Below, in pieces: positions 9,692 through 19,052 of a stretch of DNA of 48,889 bases. Positions within the stretch are counted from its first letter, which is position 1, and the number at the start of each line of letters is the position of its first letter. The position numbers were made by a program, and so were the translations under genes. The DNA comes from Amphibacillus jilinensis Y1. Its GTDB lineage: Bacteria; Bacillota; Bacilli; Bacillales; Amphibacillaceae. Under the pieces are notes generated by a model, which was not told the DNA's origin, did no database searches, and worked only from the letters and a program-made list of their open reading frames with translations. Location: positions 627,225-676,113 of the forward strand of contig NZ_JH976435.1 of the NCBI RefSeq assembly GCF_000306965.1, written 5' to 3'.

Positions 9692-10654
9692 TCAAATTTG
9701 ATGAAATGTTATTAATTCCGACAAAACTTCAATAATTCTTTTCTTAAGACTGATTGGCTCAATGACTTTAATAGATTTATTGTACGGTAAAAGTAAATAA
9801 GGTACATATGTATGTATAATATCTTTCTCAAGGAGAAATACTGCTTGATTTGAAGTCCGTTCTTGTAAATAATGTTCTAAAAACCAATGTTGGCAAATAT
9901 CACCCAATGCCTTTTTATCTCCATTAATGACCAAAGAAATAATTCCTTCCTTATCTTCTATAGTTGGAACAAGGTTTTTCATAAAAAAGTCACGCGCTGA
10001 AAAATTTTCTGGTCGGTTAAACTTATTTTCGGTTAACATTAGACTTTCCATTCGATCTACTCTAAAACTACGGATATCATTCCTAAGATGACAAAACCCT
10101 ATCACATACCACTTATTATTCCAATAAATAATTCTGTACGGATCGACCAATCTATAATTTAATTGCTTTTCTCCACTTTTATGGTAAAGAATTTTTACTG
10201 AGTACTTGTTAGCTAAGGCCTGCTCCAACTCCTTCAAAAAAGGTTCTATAGCGAGGGAACTTAATCGACTTATTACTTCAAGACTAGTTAAATGTTGATT
10301 TATCTTTGTTTCCTGCTCTTGATTCGAATATTTTCTTAGCTTTGAAATAGCCCTATTTAGTGCTTCACCTCCATAATACCCGGCTTCTTCTGCAAAAATA
10401 GCAGCGTGAAATAGCGAGGTTTGCTCCTCACAATCAAAAAAAAGAGGAGCTTCAATAAAATTGTTCAACAACGTGTATCCACCATTATGTCCTGCGTCTG
10501 AAATTATAGGTACACCACTTATTGAAAGTGTATCAATATAACGATACACAGACCTTATATTCATCTCTAACTTTTCTGAAATTTGTTTCGCAGTAATTTT
10601 TTCACCTGAACGAAGCATCCATAGAATCGCTAACATATTGTCAATTTTAGGCAT
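9692..10654 (-). CDS. YafY/YobV-type transcriptional regulator (HTH_11 + WYL domain)
   Basis: 320-residue regulator. Residues 1-60 form a DeoR-like winged helix (ITAKQISEKLEMNIRSVYRYID), followed by a WYL domain at about 120-235 (VDPYRIIYWNNKWYVIGFCHLR, with FRVDRM), which often senses ligands or nucleic acid. The start is the ATG at 10654, six bases after GAGGTG; a longer in-frame extension to 10723 has no ribosome site. It is followed by the DJ-1 gene, and pairs of WYL regulators with DJ-1/PfpI genes are common in Bacillaceae. The target is presumably its own operon. Confidence 0.83.
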   Translation of the reverse strand: MPKIDNMLAILWMLRSGEKITAKQISEKLEMNIRSVYRYIDTLSISGVPIISDAGHNGGYTLLNNFIEAPLFFDCEEQTSLFHAAIFAEEAGYYGGEALNRAISKLRKYSNQEQETKINQHLTSLEVISRLSSLAIEPFLKELEQALANKYSVKILYHKSGEKQLNYRLVDPYRIIYWNNKWYVIGFCHLRNDIRSFRVDRMESLMLTENKFNRPENFSARDFFMKNLVPTIEDKEGIISLVINGDKKALGDICQHWFLEHYLQERTSNQAVFLLEKDIIHTYVPYLLLPYNKSIKVIEPISLKKRIIEVLSELITFHQI

Positions 10655-10740
10655 ATACTCCACCTCTATATGAAATTTTTTTCTACGATATTGGGTTGGT
10701 TCAAAATGTAGCATCAGCTTCAAAGGGCCAGTGCTTTAAA

Positions 10741-11000
10741 CATAGTTATCAATTAAGTAGCCCATACATAAATTGAGAAACATTGAGTTATGGTGGAATA
10801 CTAACTAACATATGAATGTGATCTTTACATGCATTTGCTCCATGTATTTCAACACCTTTTCTTTCACACAGCTCTCTTACGATTTCTTCAATACTTTTTT
10901 GTATTTCCCATAAATTATTTTCCTTCTATATTTTGGCGCGAAAACGAGATGATGCTTACAACTCCATTGTGTATGTACTAAACTATTCTTGGCCAGCACT
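10741..11000 (-). pseudogene. tnpA: Decayed IS200/IS605-type TnpA transposase
   Basis: Minus-strand translation pieces match the HUH Y1 transposase TnpA: KNSLVHTQWSCKHHLVFAPK at the N-terminus, then, in another frame, SIEEIVRELCERKGVEIHGA, ACKDHIHMLVSIPP and LNVSQFM. A one-base loss in an A run (near 10896-10901) shifts frame, a stop replaces the residue after SIPP, and the catalytic Tyr and C-terminus are missing. It is therefore a non-functional remnant truncated close to the regulator gene. Confidence 0.85.
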
Positions 11001-11078
11001 GGACATGCCTCCTTCTTTGGTGAGATTTGGTGTTCGGGAAACCAATCTTATCTTACCATGAAGTGAGGCTTTTTTGCT

Positions 11079-11104
11079 CCCTGGAACCCCCGGCATATCC
11101 AGGG
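11079..11104 (-). repeat. Probable left-end hairpin of the decayed IS200-like element
   Basis: A 7-bp perfect stem CCCTGGA / TCCAGGG closes a GC-rich loop just upstream of the tnpA remnant, after a GAGGCTTTTTTGC tract. IS200 left ends carry such a palindrome for TnpA recognition. The assignment rests on position and shape. Confidence 0.5.
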
Positions 11105-11120
11105 TTTTTCAAAGACCATA

Positions 11121-11166
11121 AAAAACCGAAAGATCCATCAAAGATAAATGATAAATCTTTCGGTTT
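11121..11166 (-). terminator. Rho-independent terminator of the aspartokinase gene
   Basis: Arms AACCGAAAGAT and ATCTTTCGGTT flank a short AT loop and are followed on the minus strand by a run of T (GGTTTTTTATGG). It begins 18 bases after the aspartokinase stop. Confidence 0.85.
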
Positions 11167-11183
11167 AAAGTAAAACACAACTA

Positions 11184-12542
11184 TTACATGATATCTCCTT
11201 CAAAAAAAGCATGATATAGTGCTTGAACAGCACGCTCCACACCATCTTCTTTAATACCAAACATTAACGATACCTCCGAAGAACCTTGGTTAATCATCTC
11301 AATATTAACATTTGCCTGTTCAAAGGCTTTAGTCGCTCTGGCTGCTGTACCAATATGACAATGCATTTCTTCTCCAACAATCATCACAAGTGCAAGTCCA
11401 CGTTCTGTATAAACTAAATCAGGTGATAATTCGTGGTTAATGCGATTGATGACGATTTGTTCCTTTTCTTCTGTCATTTGATCCGCTCGTAAAATTACGG
11501 ATAAATCATCAATACCTGAAGGGGTATGCTCATAAGATATTCCTTCATCTTCAAGAATATTTAGTAAACGTCTACCAAATCCAATTTCACGATTCATTAA
11601 GTACTTACTAACATATAAGCTCATAAACCCTTTGTCACTTGCAATCCCCACGACTGGATTACCTCGGACTTCTTTTTCTGATACAATAATCGTTCCAAGC
11701 GCATTTGGATTATTGGTGTTTTTAATACAGACAGGTATCTTTGCTTTAACAGCTGGAATTAATGCTTCAGCATGAAAAACAGAAAAGCCAGCATATGATA
11801 ATTCACGCATTTCTTTGTATGTTAGTGAAGTGATCTCTTTAGGCTGGTCAACAATTTGAGGATTTACACAGTAGACCGAATCCACATCAGTAAAATTCTC
11901 ATATAATTCAGCTTCAACACCGGCAGCGACAATTGATCCTGTAATATCAGAACCTCCACGAGAAAAAGTAACTAACTTTCCTTTTTTCGTATAACCAAAA
12001 AACCCCGGAATAACAACAATTTCTTTACTTTCTCTTAATTTGTATAATTGTTGGAAACTCTCATCTAAAATTTGAGCACCACCTGGTTGATCACTTAAGA
12101 TAATACCAGCATCTTTAGGGTTTAGATAACGTGCGTTTAACCCTAAAGTTAGTAAATACTCGCTTAATATTTTAGCTAATGAGTCTTCTCCTATCGCTTT
12201 AATAGCATCTAGCTTAAACTCGACGGCACCGCCATCCTCAAATATCTTTGTTACATCTTCCTGTATCTCTGTTAAAACTTGATTTGATAAGTTGAGGTCT
12301 TTAATAATCGATTCGAATCGTGTTAATACAGCGTTAAGTTCTTTCTTGTGCGGATTTCCCAACCGATAAGCCTCACCTAACTTAATTAATAAATCGGTAA
12401 CCTTAATATCCTCTGACGACCTTTTACCAGGTGCAGACACAACAATAACACGCCGCTCTGCATCGTCCTTAATAATGCGAGCAACTTTTTTTAACTGTTC
12501 AGCGCTCGCTACTGAACTCCCCCCGAATTTGGCTACTTTCAT
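11184..12542 (-). CDS. Aspartate kinase (aspartokinase III type, ThrD/YclM-like)
   Basis: Phosphorylates aspartate, the first step toward lysine, threonine, methionine and diaminopimelate. The product is about 452 residues from the ATG at 12542 (GGAG nine bases upstream; an earlier in-frame start is weaker). N-terminal KFGGSSVA is the nucleotide/Asp site, FSRGGSDITG the kinase loop, and two C-terminal ACT domains (around 310-450) would mediate feedback by lysine/threonine. It is a single-gene unit with its own terminator. No lysine riboswitch is evident in the 160 bases upstream, unlike lysC. Confidence 0.92.
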   Translation of the reverse strand: MKVAKFGGSSVASAEQLKKVARIIKDDAERRVIVVSAPGKRSSEDIKVTDLLIKLGEAYRLGNPHKKELNAVLTRFESIIKDLNLSNQVLTEIQEDVTKIFEDGGAVEFKLDAIKAIGEDSLAKILSEYLLTLGLNARYLNPKDAGIILSDQPGGAQILDESFQQLYKLRESKEIVVIPGFFGYTKKGKLVTFSRGGSDITGSIVAAGVEAELYENFTDVDSVYCVNPQIVDQPKEITSLTYKEMRELSYAGFSVFHAEALIPAVKAKIPVCIKNTNNPNALGTIIVSEKEVRGNPVVGIASDKGFMSLYVSKYLMNREIGFGRRLLNILEDEGISYEHTPSGIDDLSVILRADQMTEEKEQIVINRINHELSPDLVYTERGLALVMIVGEEMHCHIGTAARATKAFEQANVNIEMINQGSSEVSLMFGIKEDGVERAVQALYHAFFEGDIM

Positions 12543-12704
12543 GATACACATCTCCAATATTTTTTTCTAATATTAAAATATTATCATAAATGTACCGAAT
12601 TTGTTATATTAAAATTCAGATTATTTATGAAGATATTGAAGATAATCAAGGGATAACCGCTTTATTTGTTTACAGCAGTGAAATTTTCAACTTAATTGGC
12701 TTAT

Positions 12705-13298
12705 TTATCGTTTAATAAACATTTGTGTCCAATATCTTCCGTCTTCCACATAACCAACACCAATGTGAGTAAAATCTCCAAGTATATTTGCACGATGACC
12801 AGAGCTATTCATCCATTCACGTACGACTTGATGTGGTGTTTGTTGTCCCCTTGCTATATTCTCAGCTGCTCTTTGATAACTTACACCAAAATCTTCTAGC
12901 ATGTCGAACGGTGAGCCATAGGATGGGCTTGTATGAGCAAAATAGTTATTTTCTAACATGTCAGCAGATTTATGCCTTGCAACTCTTGACAGCTGCCAAT
13001 CTGGTCTTAATTCTGGTAGACCATTAGCTGCTCTTTCTTGGTTAGTCAATTGAATAACGATATGCTCAGTGTGCTTTATCGCATCAATGTTCGGAATCTT
13101 AATCTCATCGTTAGGATAAATTAAATCTGGATCATTTAGTTGTGGATTTGCTTCAATAATTTCGGTAACACCAATTTGGTAGCGCACCGCTATTTTCCAC
13201 AGTGTATCACCTGGTTGAACAAGATAAGTACTTTCTGCAAAAACACTTACAGAAGCCATAAACATAAACATAAGTGTTAAAAACATTATTTTTTTCAA
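12705..13298 (-). CDS. Secreted LysM + CAP (SCP/PR-1) domain protein, YkwD/SafA-like
   Basis: 197-residue exported protein. It has a signal peptide (residues 1-21, ending near VFA), a LysM peptidoglycan-binding domain (about 23-70, VQPGDTLWKIAVRYQIG) and a CAP domain (about 80-197) with HIGVGYVEDGRYWTQMF. The start is a TTG nine bases after a perfect AGGAGG. That AGGAGG lies in the 3' arm of the hairpin following spo0A, 57 bases behind the spo0A stop. Such proteins are found at the cell wall or spore cortex; the exact role is unknown. Confidence 0.85.
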   Translation of the reverse strand: MKKIMFLTLMFMFMASVSVFAESTYLVQPGDTLWKIAVRYQIGVTEIIEANPQLNDPDLIYPNDEIKIPNIDAIKHTEHIVIQLTNQERAANGLPELRPDWQLSRVARHKSADMLENNYFAHTSPSYGSPFDMLEDFGVSYQRAAENIARGQQTPHQVVREWMNSSGHRANILGDFTHIGVGYVEDGRYWTQMFIKR

Positions 13299-13302
13299 TG
13301 AA

Positions 13303-13345
13303 AAAAACCTCCTTTTTGTTAGTTTTCTTCAAAAAAGAGGTTTTT
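13303..13345 (-). terminator. Terminator-like hairpin after spo0A that overlaps the next gene's ribosome site
   Basis: On the minus strand, AAAAACCTC-TTTTTT pairs with AAAAAGGAGGTTTTT and is followed by Ts, so it can terminate spo0A transcripts. The 3' arm contains the AGGAGG of the LysM/CAP gene, so the same fold would also mask that gene's translation start. Confidence 0.8.
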
Positions 13346-13355
13346 ATTCACTATT

Positions 13356-14135
13356 TTAACTTGCGCGATATTCCAGTCTTAGATGATCAGCTACCATGGC
13401 GATGAATTCTGAATTAGTTGGTTTAGCTTTTGAACTGCTGACAGTATAACCAAACAAATCTGAAATCGAATCAATATTTCCCCGACTCCAAGCCACTTCG
13501 ATTGCATGGCGAATAGCGCGTTCAACCCTGGATGGTGTTGTGTTATATTTTTTAGCTATATCAGGGTAAAGCACCTTTGTTATTGAACCTAATAACTCAA
13601 TGTCATTGAAAATCATGGTAATGGCTTCACGTAAATACATATAGCCTTTTATATGAGCAGGGACACCAACTTCATGAATAATGTTAGTAATGCTCGCTTC
13701 CAGATCAAATTTATTTTGTTTATGGTCAGCATGTTTAGCTGTTTTTCGCTCTTTAACAGGTTTACCGTTAACTTGTCTTACTTGATCTGCTAAATAATCT
13801 AAGTCAAAAGGTTTAAGAATAAAATATGAGGCCCCTAAATCAGCCGCCTTCTTCATAACGTCTTCTTGTCCAAATGCAGTTAACATAATGACATGTGGCT
13901 GTTTGGGTAAATGGAGTTGCTTCATTTTTGTTAACACAGCTAAACCATCCATGTGTGGCATAATAATGTCTAGTATGATTACGTCTGGCTTTGTGTTTTC
14001 TATTAACTGCAAACTATCTTTACCATTGTAAGCAGTACCTACCACCTCTAAATCACTTTGTTCATCAAAATACTCATCCATCATTCTTACTAATTCTTGA
14101 TTATCATCGACTAAACAAACTTTTATTTTTTCCAC
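13356..14135 (-). CDS. spo0A: Sporulation master regulator Spo0A
   Basis: Response regulator at the end of the phosphorelay. The N-terminal receiver shows the acidic pocket (LVDDNQ, D10/D11), the phospho-acceptor in VIILDIIMP (D56), and the conserved T (MLTAFG) and K (ILKPFD). After a Lys-rich linker (about 130-145) comes the Spo0A-type DNA-binding domain with recognition helix [20 protein letters not shown]. The 259-residue length is near that of B. subtilis Spo0A (267). It follows spoIVB as in B. subtilis. Upstream TGTCGAA boxes suggest autoregulation. Confidence 0.98.
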   Translation of the reverse strand: MEKIKVCLVDDNQELVRMMDEYFDEQSDLEVVGTAYNGKDSLQLIENTKPDVIILDIIMPHMDGLAVLTKMKQLHLPKQPHVIMLTAFGQEDVMKKAADLGASYFILKPFDLDYLADQVRQVNGKPVKERKTAKHADHKQNKFDLEASITNIIHEVGVPAHIKGYMYLREAITMIFNDIELLGSITKVLYPDIAKKYNTTPSRVERAIRHAIEVAWSRGNIDSISDLFGYTVSSSKAKPTNSEFIAMVADHLRLEYRAS

Positions 14136-14160
14136 TACCGTTTCCTCCTTATTTTACCTT

Positions 14161-14335
14161 TATACACCTAAGTTTATTCGACAATTATAAGGATTTCCCT
14201 TTTTTTATTGATAAAAAAAATAATATTCGATCAAACTTCTAGTCATTCGATTAATTTTGGTTAATTTCTTAATTTATATCCACTTTCTGTATCTTTTGTC
14301 GAATGATATTTAAACCTATTATAACATATTTTTCT
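14161..14335 (-). promoter_or_regulatory. spo0A control region: two 0A boxes and candidate sigma-H and sigma-A promoters
   Basis: TGTCGAA occurs on the minus strand at 14177-14183 and on the plus strand at 14297-14303, exact matches to the Spo0A-binding 0A box. The proximal box overlaps GTCGAATAA, which fits a sigma-H -10 (RNNGAATWW). AAGGGAAAT, about 10 bases upstream, resembles its -35 with one mismatch. Further upstream TATAAT, around 14320, could be the -10 of a vegetative promoter with a weak -35. This mirrors the Pv/Ps arrangement of B. subtilis spo0A. Confidence 0.6.
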
Positions 14336-14384
14336 AAAACATGTGTTATCTGACTAAAGCATGCTATGCTTTGTTTATTACAAA

Positions 14385-14468
14385 TAGCCACCCACAGATT
14401 AGATTTAGGCAGAAGCTAACGGAAGCCATGTCTGATCCAACTACCGATCAGGAAAGCGCTCACTAATT
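14385..14468 (+). repeat. Dispersed intergenic repeat, copy 1 (degenerate)
   Basis: Carries the family signature in diverged form: GGCAGAAGCTAACGGAAG, CATGTCTGATC and ACCGATCAG, then AAAGCGCTCACT. It shares the GGCAGAAGCTA-CGGA variant with copy 2. It sits between the spoIVB terminator and the spo0A promoter region. Confidence 0.6.
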
Positions 14469-14488
14469 AAAAATTCTTAATAATAATG

Positions 14489-14526
14489 AAAAAAAGACAA
14501 ATGAAGCACTCATTCGTCTTTTTTTC
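14489..14526 (-). terminator. Terminator downstream of spoIVB
   Basis: Stem AAAAGACGAATGA / TCATTTGTCTTTT (minus strand) with flanking A and T runs on both sides, 14 bases after the spoIVB stop. Confidence 0.82.
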
Positions 14527-14539
14527 ACTGATCCCCGCT

Positions 14540-15820
14540 TTAACTGGCTTTATTTAATGTGTTAACATGATCGATTCCTGCTTCATCCAGCATCCATTCA
14601 ATATGAATGCCATATCCAGAAGTTGGATCGTTAACAAATACATGTGTCACAGCACCAATTAATTTATCATTTTGTATGATCGGACTTCCACTCATCCCTT
14701 GAACGATTCCCCCCGTTTCTTTTAGAAGCCGTTCATCTGTAATGCTTAAAACCATCCCTTTAGTTGCTGGATTTTTTTGTTCGACTGCATTGATAATTTC
14801 AACATCAAATGCTTCAATTTTTTCACCGTCAATTACTGTTAATATTTTTGCTGGTCCTTCTTTCACTTCATTTGGTTTAGCTACAGGTAACGGATTTGAT
14901 AATGGGCCACTTTTGAGTTCTTCTGCTAATTCACCAAACACTCCAAAAGAACTGTTTTTAGTTATGTTACCTAACAAGCCATCTTTTTTGTTAAATGAAG
15001 CCCTTTTTTCACCTGGTATTCCATTGTCACCTTTTTGAATTGAAGTAATAGTAGATCGAACAATAGTTCCTGAATCAATTTCTATCGGTTCACGTGTATC
15101 CATGTCAGAAATAACATGGCCAAGTGCACCATATTTTTGAGTTATCGGATCATAAAAAGTCATTGTCCCGATTCCCGCTGCAGAATCACGTATATAAAGA
15201 CCTAATCTATAACCATCCGTTTTCTGATCAAATTTTGGATGAAGTTTTTCTTCAAATACTTTATTATCCCTTTTAAATTTTACATCTATGGCTTCATTAG
15301 TACTTCCTGCTTCTTCTACAATAGGTGCAATGTCTTCAATTGATTTAATTTCATGGTCATTCATAGCTAATATACTATCTCCGATTTCAATACCAATATC
15401 TTGACCCGGTGACATTAAGTTATCTTCATCACCGACTTTGTGGTAACCTACTACTAAAACACCAAGTGTTTGTAAATTCACGCCAATTGACTGTCCTCCC
15501 GGAATAACTTGATAGGAGTCATCCACATTTACGTTTACTCTTTTTAAAGGAATATTGTTGTATTTATAAGTCACTTCGGTTTCACCGAAGTTTACTGGAA
15601 AGATTTCATTATCCTTTAACGCGATAATATCTTGCTCTTCCTCCGCTACAATTTTTACGCGTTCACTTAAAGGATTGATAACAACAGGTTCTTCACTGGT
15701 ATATAATGTTAAATGGGTTGGAATTGCTAAAAAATTGTTTATAGTCGGAAAAAACGGAATCAAAAGCACAAAAACAATCATTGCTATGCCCATAATATAT
15801 TTTGGTCGTTGTTTCTTCAC
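14540..15820 (-). CDS. spoIVB: SpoIVB signalling serine peptidase (S55 family)
   Basis: Forespore-secreted protease that cleaves SpoIVFA and so triggers pro-sigma-K processing. The 426-residue product has an N-terminal membrane anchor (about 9-27), a PDZ domain (about 95-190) and the S55 peptidase domain with the catalytic His in [11 protein letters not shown] and Ser in [11 protein letters not shown]. The start is a GTG with GAGGAG eight bases upstream. It lies between recN and spo0A as in B. subtilis, with its own terminator. A sigma-G promoter is expected but I could not identify one convincingly. Confidence 0.96.
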   Translation of the reverse strand: MKKQRPKYIMGIAMIVFVLLIPFFPTINNFLAIPTHLTLYTSEEPVVINPLSERVKIVAEEEQDIIALKDNEIFPVNFGETEVTYKYNNIPLKRVNVNVDDSYQVIPGGQSIGVNLQTLGVLVVGYHKVGDEDNLMSPGQDIGIEIGDSILAMNDHEIKSIEDIAPIVEEAGSTNEAIDVKFKRDNKVFEEKLHPKFDQKTDGYRLGLYIRDSAAGIGTMTFYDPITQKYGALGHVISDMDTREPIEIDSGTIVRSTITSIQKGDNGIPGEKRASFNKKDGLLGNITKNSSFGVFGELAEELKSGPLSNPLPVAKPNEVKEGPAKILTVIDGEKIEAFDVEIINAVEQKNPATKGMVLSITDERLLKETGGIVQGMSGSPIIQNDKLIGAVTHVFVNDPTSGYGIHIEWMLDEAGIDHVNTLNKAS

Positions 15821-15954
15821 AATTCACGCTCCTCTTCTTAGTCAATTTATGTTTTATCTGTACCTCTAATTTGACCTTGAATAGGTGTTTTTAAACCCAG
15901 TAAAGTTCTCAAAAACATGAGAACATTTCCTGTCATTTAAGATTATTTCCAATA

Positions 15955-15988
15955 TAAAAGCACATCAGTGACATTCACTAATGTGCTC
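15955..15988 (-). terminator. Terminator downstream of recN
   Basis: Stem AGCACATTAGTGA / TCACTGATGTGCT (minus strand, one mismatch) followed by TTTTA, just past the recN stop. Confidence 0.8.
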
Positions 15989-15994
15989 CTTAAT

Positions 15995-17722
15995 CTATTT
16001 TCGTTTAAATACGTTGGCATGATCGATTAATTCTCGCGCGTGTTCAGTCGATGTTTCTGTTAGGGTTGATCCCGTCATCATTCTTCCGATTTCTTCTACC
16101 CTTTGTTTAGCAGTTAATGCTTTAATTTTAGTGGAAGTTGCATTGTTAATAACTTGCTTTTCAATTAAAATGTGGGTGTCAGCCATTGCAGCTACTTGCG
16201 GTAAATGTGTAATACATAAAACTTGTGAACCATTTGATATTGCGTGAATCTTTTCCGCAATGGATTGTGCGACACGTCCACTTACACCAGTATCAACCTC
16301 GTCAAAGATAACACTAGTTACACCTTGATGCTTGGCAAAAATGGTTTTCATTGCTAGCATAATTCTAGACAGCTCACCGCCGGAAGCAACCTTATGTAAT
16401 GGTTTTAGTGGTTCACCCGGGTTAGTCGATAATAAAAATCTGACTTGATCAATACCTGTTGGTCCTAATGCAACATGGGTTCCGTTTAATACAGGATCGT
16501 TACCTTGCCCTTCTTTAAAGCTTATTTCTGCTTTAAAGGCTGCCTTCTCTAAATACAGGTCTGCCAATTCTACTTGAAGAGTTTCCATCAATTCTTTAGC
16601 AGCTTGTTGACGAAGATCATGTAAATGGCTTGCTTCGGCTAAGGCATCTGCAGAAAGTTCTTTAACTTGATCGACTAAATATTGCAAAGATTGCTCTCTA
16701 TTTTCTAAATCATCTATCTCATCTTCTATTTGGGCAGCGTATTCAATAATTTCGTCTACAGAGCTTCCATATTTCCTTAACAACCTTTCAAGCTCATTCA
16801 ATCTAGATTCGACAGTATTTAGTCGGTCTGGATCAAATGCGAAATTGTCTAAATATTCACGCAACTGCCCAGCAATATCTTCTAGTAAATAATAATGATT
16901 TGAATACTGTTCCATGGAATCTTGTAGTTCTGACTCAAAAGCAGCTGCAGATTCAATAGCAGATAAACCTAATGAAAGCCAATCTAAACCATGTTGCTCT
17001 CCCTTTAAAGCTGTATAAGCTTCTTGAACGCTATGATATATTTTCTCATAATTGGCTAATTTATTACGCTCTTCTCTTAATTCATGATCTTCATTTGGTT
17101 TCAGTTCAGCGTTTTTCAATTCATCAGATTGAAAATGAAGAAGATCTAATCGTTGGACAATTTCCTGTTCATTTTCTTTCAAATGCTGATACTTTTGCTT
17201 GATAGCGTTTAGCTTTTGATAAATTCTTTTATAATCTGAGGCTACCTCGTTTAAATCATCTTTTTTATAAAGATCTAATAGTTCAAGGTGTCGATCGTGA
17301 TCCATCAATGATTGTGTCTCATGTTGGGTATGAATATCTATCAATGCTTGACCAAATTCACGTAAAATTGCCAAAGTTATTAATGAACCATTAATTCTAC
17401 AAATACTTTTTCCATTTGCACTTATTGTTCGATGGAGCACAATCATCCCTTCAGCATCTAATTCAACACCATATTGATCAGCTAATTGATAAGCGCGGTG
17501 CTTCTTGTCTTCTAAAATGAATAAACCTTCTAAAGTCGCTTTCTTTGCTCCATGTCGTATAAATTCAACTGATCCCCGGCTTCCAGTTAATAATTGTATG
17601 GCGTCAATAATAATTGATTTACCTGCACCAGTCTCTCCAGTTAAGACAGTTAAACCATCATTAAATGGGATCGTTAATTGTTCAATAATAGCAAAGTTTT
17701 TTATTGAAAGCTCAGTTAGCAT
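15995..17722 (-). CDS. recN: DNA repair ATPase RecN (SMC-like)
   Basis: SMC-family protein acting early in double-strand break repair. The start is placed at the ATG at 17722 after GGGGG, giving 575 residues beginning MLTELSIKNFAIIEQL. The Walker A is GETGAGKS (near residue 30), the central region is coiled coil (about 160-400), and the C-terminal ABC signature LHKVASGGELSRIMLA is followed by the Walker B VIFDEVDTGVSG. It lies directly behind argR, the conserved arrangement in Bacillus. Confidence 0.96.
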   Translation of the reverse strand: MLTELSIKNFAIIEQLTIPFNDGLTVLTGETGAGKSIIIDAIQLLTGSRGSVEFIRHGAKKATLEGLFILEDKKHRAYQLADQYGVELDAEGMIVLHRTISANGKSICRINGSLITLAILREFGQALIDIHTQHETQSLMDHDRHLELLDLYKKDDLNEVASDYKRIYQKLNAIKQKYQHLKENEQEIVQRLDLLHFQSDELKNAELKPNEDHELREERNKLANYEKIYHSVQEAYTALKGEQHGLDWLSLGLSAIESAAAFESELQDSMEQYSNHYYLLEDIAGQLREYLDNFAFDPDRLNTVESRLNELERLLRKYGSSVDEIIEYAAQIEDEIDDLENREQSLQYLVDQVKELSADALAEASHLHDLRQQAAKELMETLQVELADLYLEKAAFKAEISFKEGQGNDPVLNGTHVALGPTGIDQVRFLLSTNPGEPLKPLHKVASGGELSRIMLAMKTIFAKHQGVTSVIFDEVDTGVSGRVAQSIAEKIHAISNGSQVLCITHLPQVAAMADTHILIEKQVINNATSTKIKALTAKQRVEEIGRMMTGSTLTETSTEHARELIDHANVFKRK

Positions 17723-17753
17723 AACTGTTTCCCCCAAATCGTTTAAACATTGT

Positions 17754-18203
17754 TTAAAGCATATCAAGAAATTGTTTTTCGACCTTTTCGGTTTCTTCTT
17801 CGTTTCTACAAATAATTAAAATCGTGTCGTCACCGCAAATAGTTCCTAATACTTCGTCCCAATCTAAATTATCAATTAAGGCACCTAATGCCATAGCATT
17901 ACCTGGTAATGTCTTTAAAACTAAAAAATGAGTAGCTTTATCTATTTTAATAAATGCATCTCTCATTAATCGCTTTAATTTTTCTAGCGGATTAAACCTC
18001 TGGTCTGCTGGTAAGCTATATTTGTATCCGCCATTTGACATAGGTACTTTAACTAAATGAAGTTCTTTAATGTCCCGTGAAACTGTTGCTTGTGTCACAT
18101 GATAGCCTTGACTACGAAGCGCGTCCACCAATTCATCTTGTGTTTCTACATCATGATTGGTAATGTATTCACGTATTTTTATGTGGCGTTGACCCTTATT
18201 CAT
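17754..18203 (-). CDS. argR: Arginine repressor ArgR/AhrC
   Basis: Hexameric arginine-responsive regulator of biosynthesis and catabolism. The 149-residue protein has a winged-helix DNA-binding N-terminus (residues 1-70; [25 protein letters not shown]) and a C-terminal oligomerisation/arginine-binding domain with [15 protein letters not shown] carrying the GDDT arginine-contact motif. Its neighbours tlyA and recN are standard. Length and motifs match AhrC of B. subtilis (also called AhrC/ArgR). Confidence 0.96.
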   Translation of the reverse strand: MNKGQRHIKIREYITNHDVETQDELVDALRSQGYHVTQATVSRDIKELHLVKVPMSNGGYKYSLPADQRFNPLEKLKRLMRDAFIKIDKATHFLVLKTLPGNAMALGALIDNLDWDEVLGTICGDDTILIICRNEEETEKVEKQFLDML

Positions 18204-18229
18204 ATGATCATTCCCTTCTTAATATAAGG

Positions 18230-19051
18230 TTAATCAAGCATATTATGTGATTGTTGAACGACATTCACGATCTCTTCTTGCCAATTGATTTGTTTAAATT
18301 GATCGTGTTGCTTTGCTTTGAAATGTGCTAAAAATTCTATGTTTCCATCTCCCCCCGTAATAGGTGAAAATGTTAATTTTTGTAATTCAAATTGCAATTC
18401 ATGGGCAAAGTTAATAATCGATGCTAACACATGGCTATGCACTTCAGGGTCACGAACAATGCCTTTTTTACCAACTTGCTCCCTACCCGCTTCAAATTGA
18501 GGTTTTATTAAAGCTACAACATCTCCATTGCTAGTAATAATGTCAGCTAGAGCAGGAAGAATTAACTTTAATGAAATAAATGATACATCTATTGTAGCAA
18601 AGTCTGGAAGCCCATGTTCAAACATATCCTGAGTAGCATAGCGAAAATTAGTTCGTTCCATCACAATAACCCTTGGATCGGATCTTAACTTCCAATCCAG
18701 TTGATTGTAGCCTACATCTAAGGCATAGCATAGCTTTGCACCATTTTGCAACGCACAATCCGTAAAACCCCCAGTAGATGCACCAATGTCAACCATCAAA
18801 CGATCTTTAACACTTAAATTAAAATAATGTAGGGCTTTTTCTAACTTTAATCCACCACGGCCAACATACGGTATTGGTTTTCCTTTAATCGTTAAAGGGA
18901 TATCAGCAGCAACTTTTACCCCTGGCTTATCTAACCTTTCTACATCTGAAAATACCAGACCAGCCATTATTGAACGTTTAGCTTTTTCTCTTGTCTCAAT
19001 TAAACCTCTTTCCACTAACAGGACATCTAGTCTTACTTTTTTTGTTGTCAT
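18230..19051 (-). CDS. tlyA: TlyA-family rRNA methyltransferase / hemolysin-like protein (YqxC)
   Basis: 273-residue protein with an N-terminal S4 RNA-binding domain (about 1-65, VRLDVLLVERGLIETREKAKRS) and an FtsJ-type Rossmann methyltransferase domain with the SAM motif VDIGASTGGFTDCALQNGA. Homologues 2'-O-methylate 16S and/or 23S rRNA cytidines; the activity of Bacillus members is less well defined. It starts one base after the dxs stop, so the two are translationally close and part of the dxs-tlyA-argR-recN run. Confidence 0.92.
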   Translation of the reverse strand: MTTKKVRLDVLLVERGLIETREKAKRSIMAGLVFSDVERLDKPGVKVAADIPLTIKGKPIPYVGRGGLKLEKALHYFNLSVKDRLMVDIGASTGGFTDCALQNGAKLCYALDVGYNQLDWKLRSDPRVIVMERTNFRYATQDMFEHGLPDFATIDVSFISLKLILPALADIITSNGDVVALIKPQFEAGREQVGKKGIVRDPEVHSHVLASIINFAHELQFELQKLTFSPITGGDGNIEFLAHFKAKQHDQFKQINWQEEIVNVVQQSHNMLD

Positions 19052-19052
19052 T

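Noticed and set aside
12543-12704. Lysine riboswitch upstream of aspartokinase
   Set aside because: Too short, AT-rich, and without the conserved helices.
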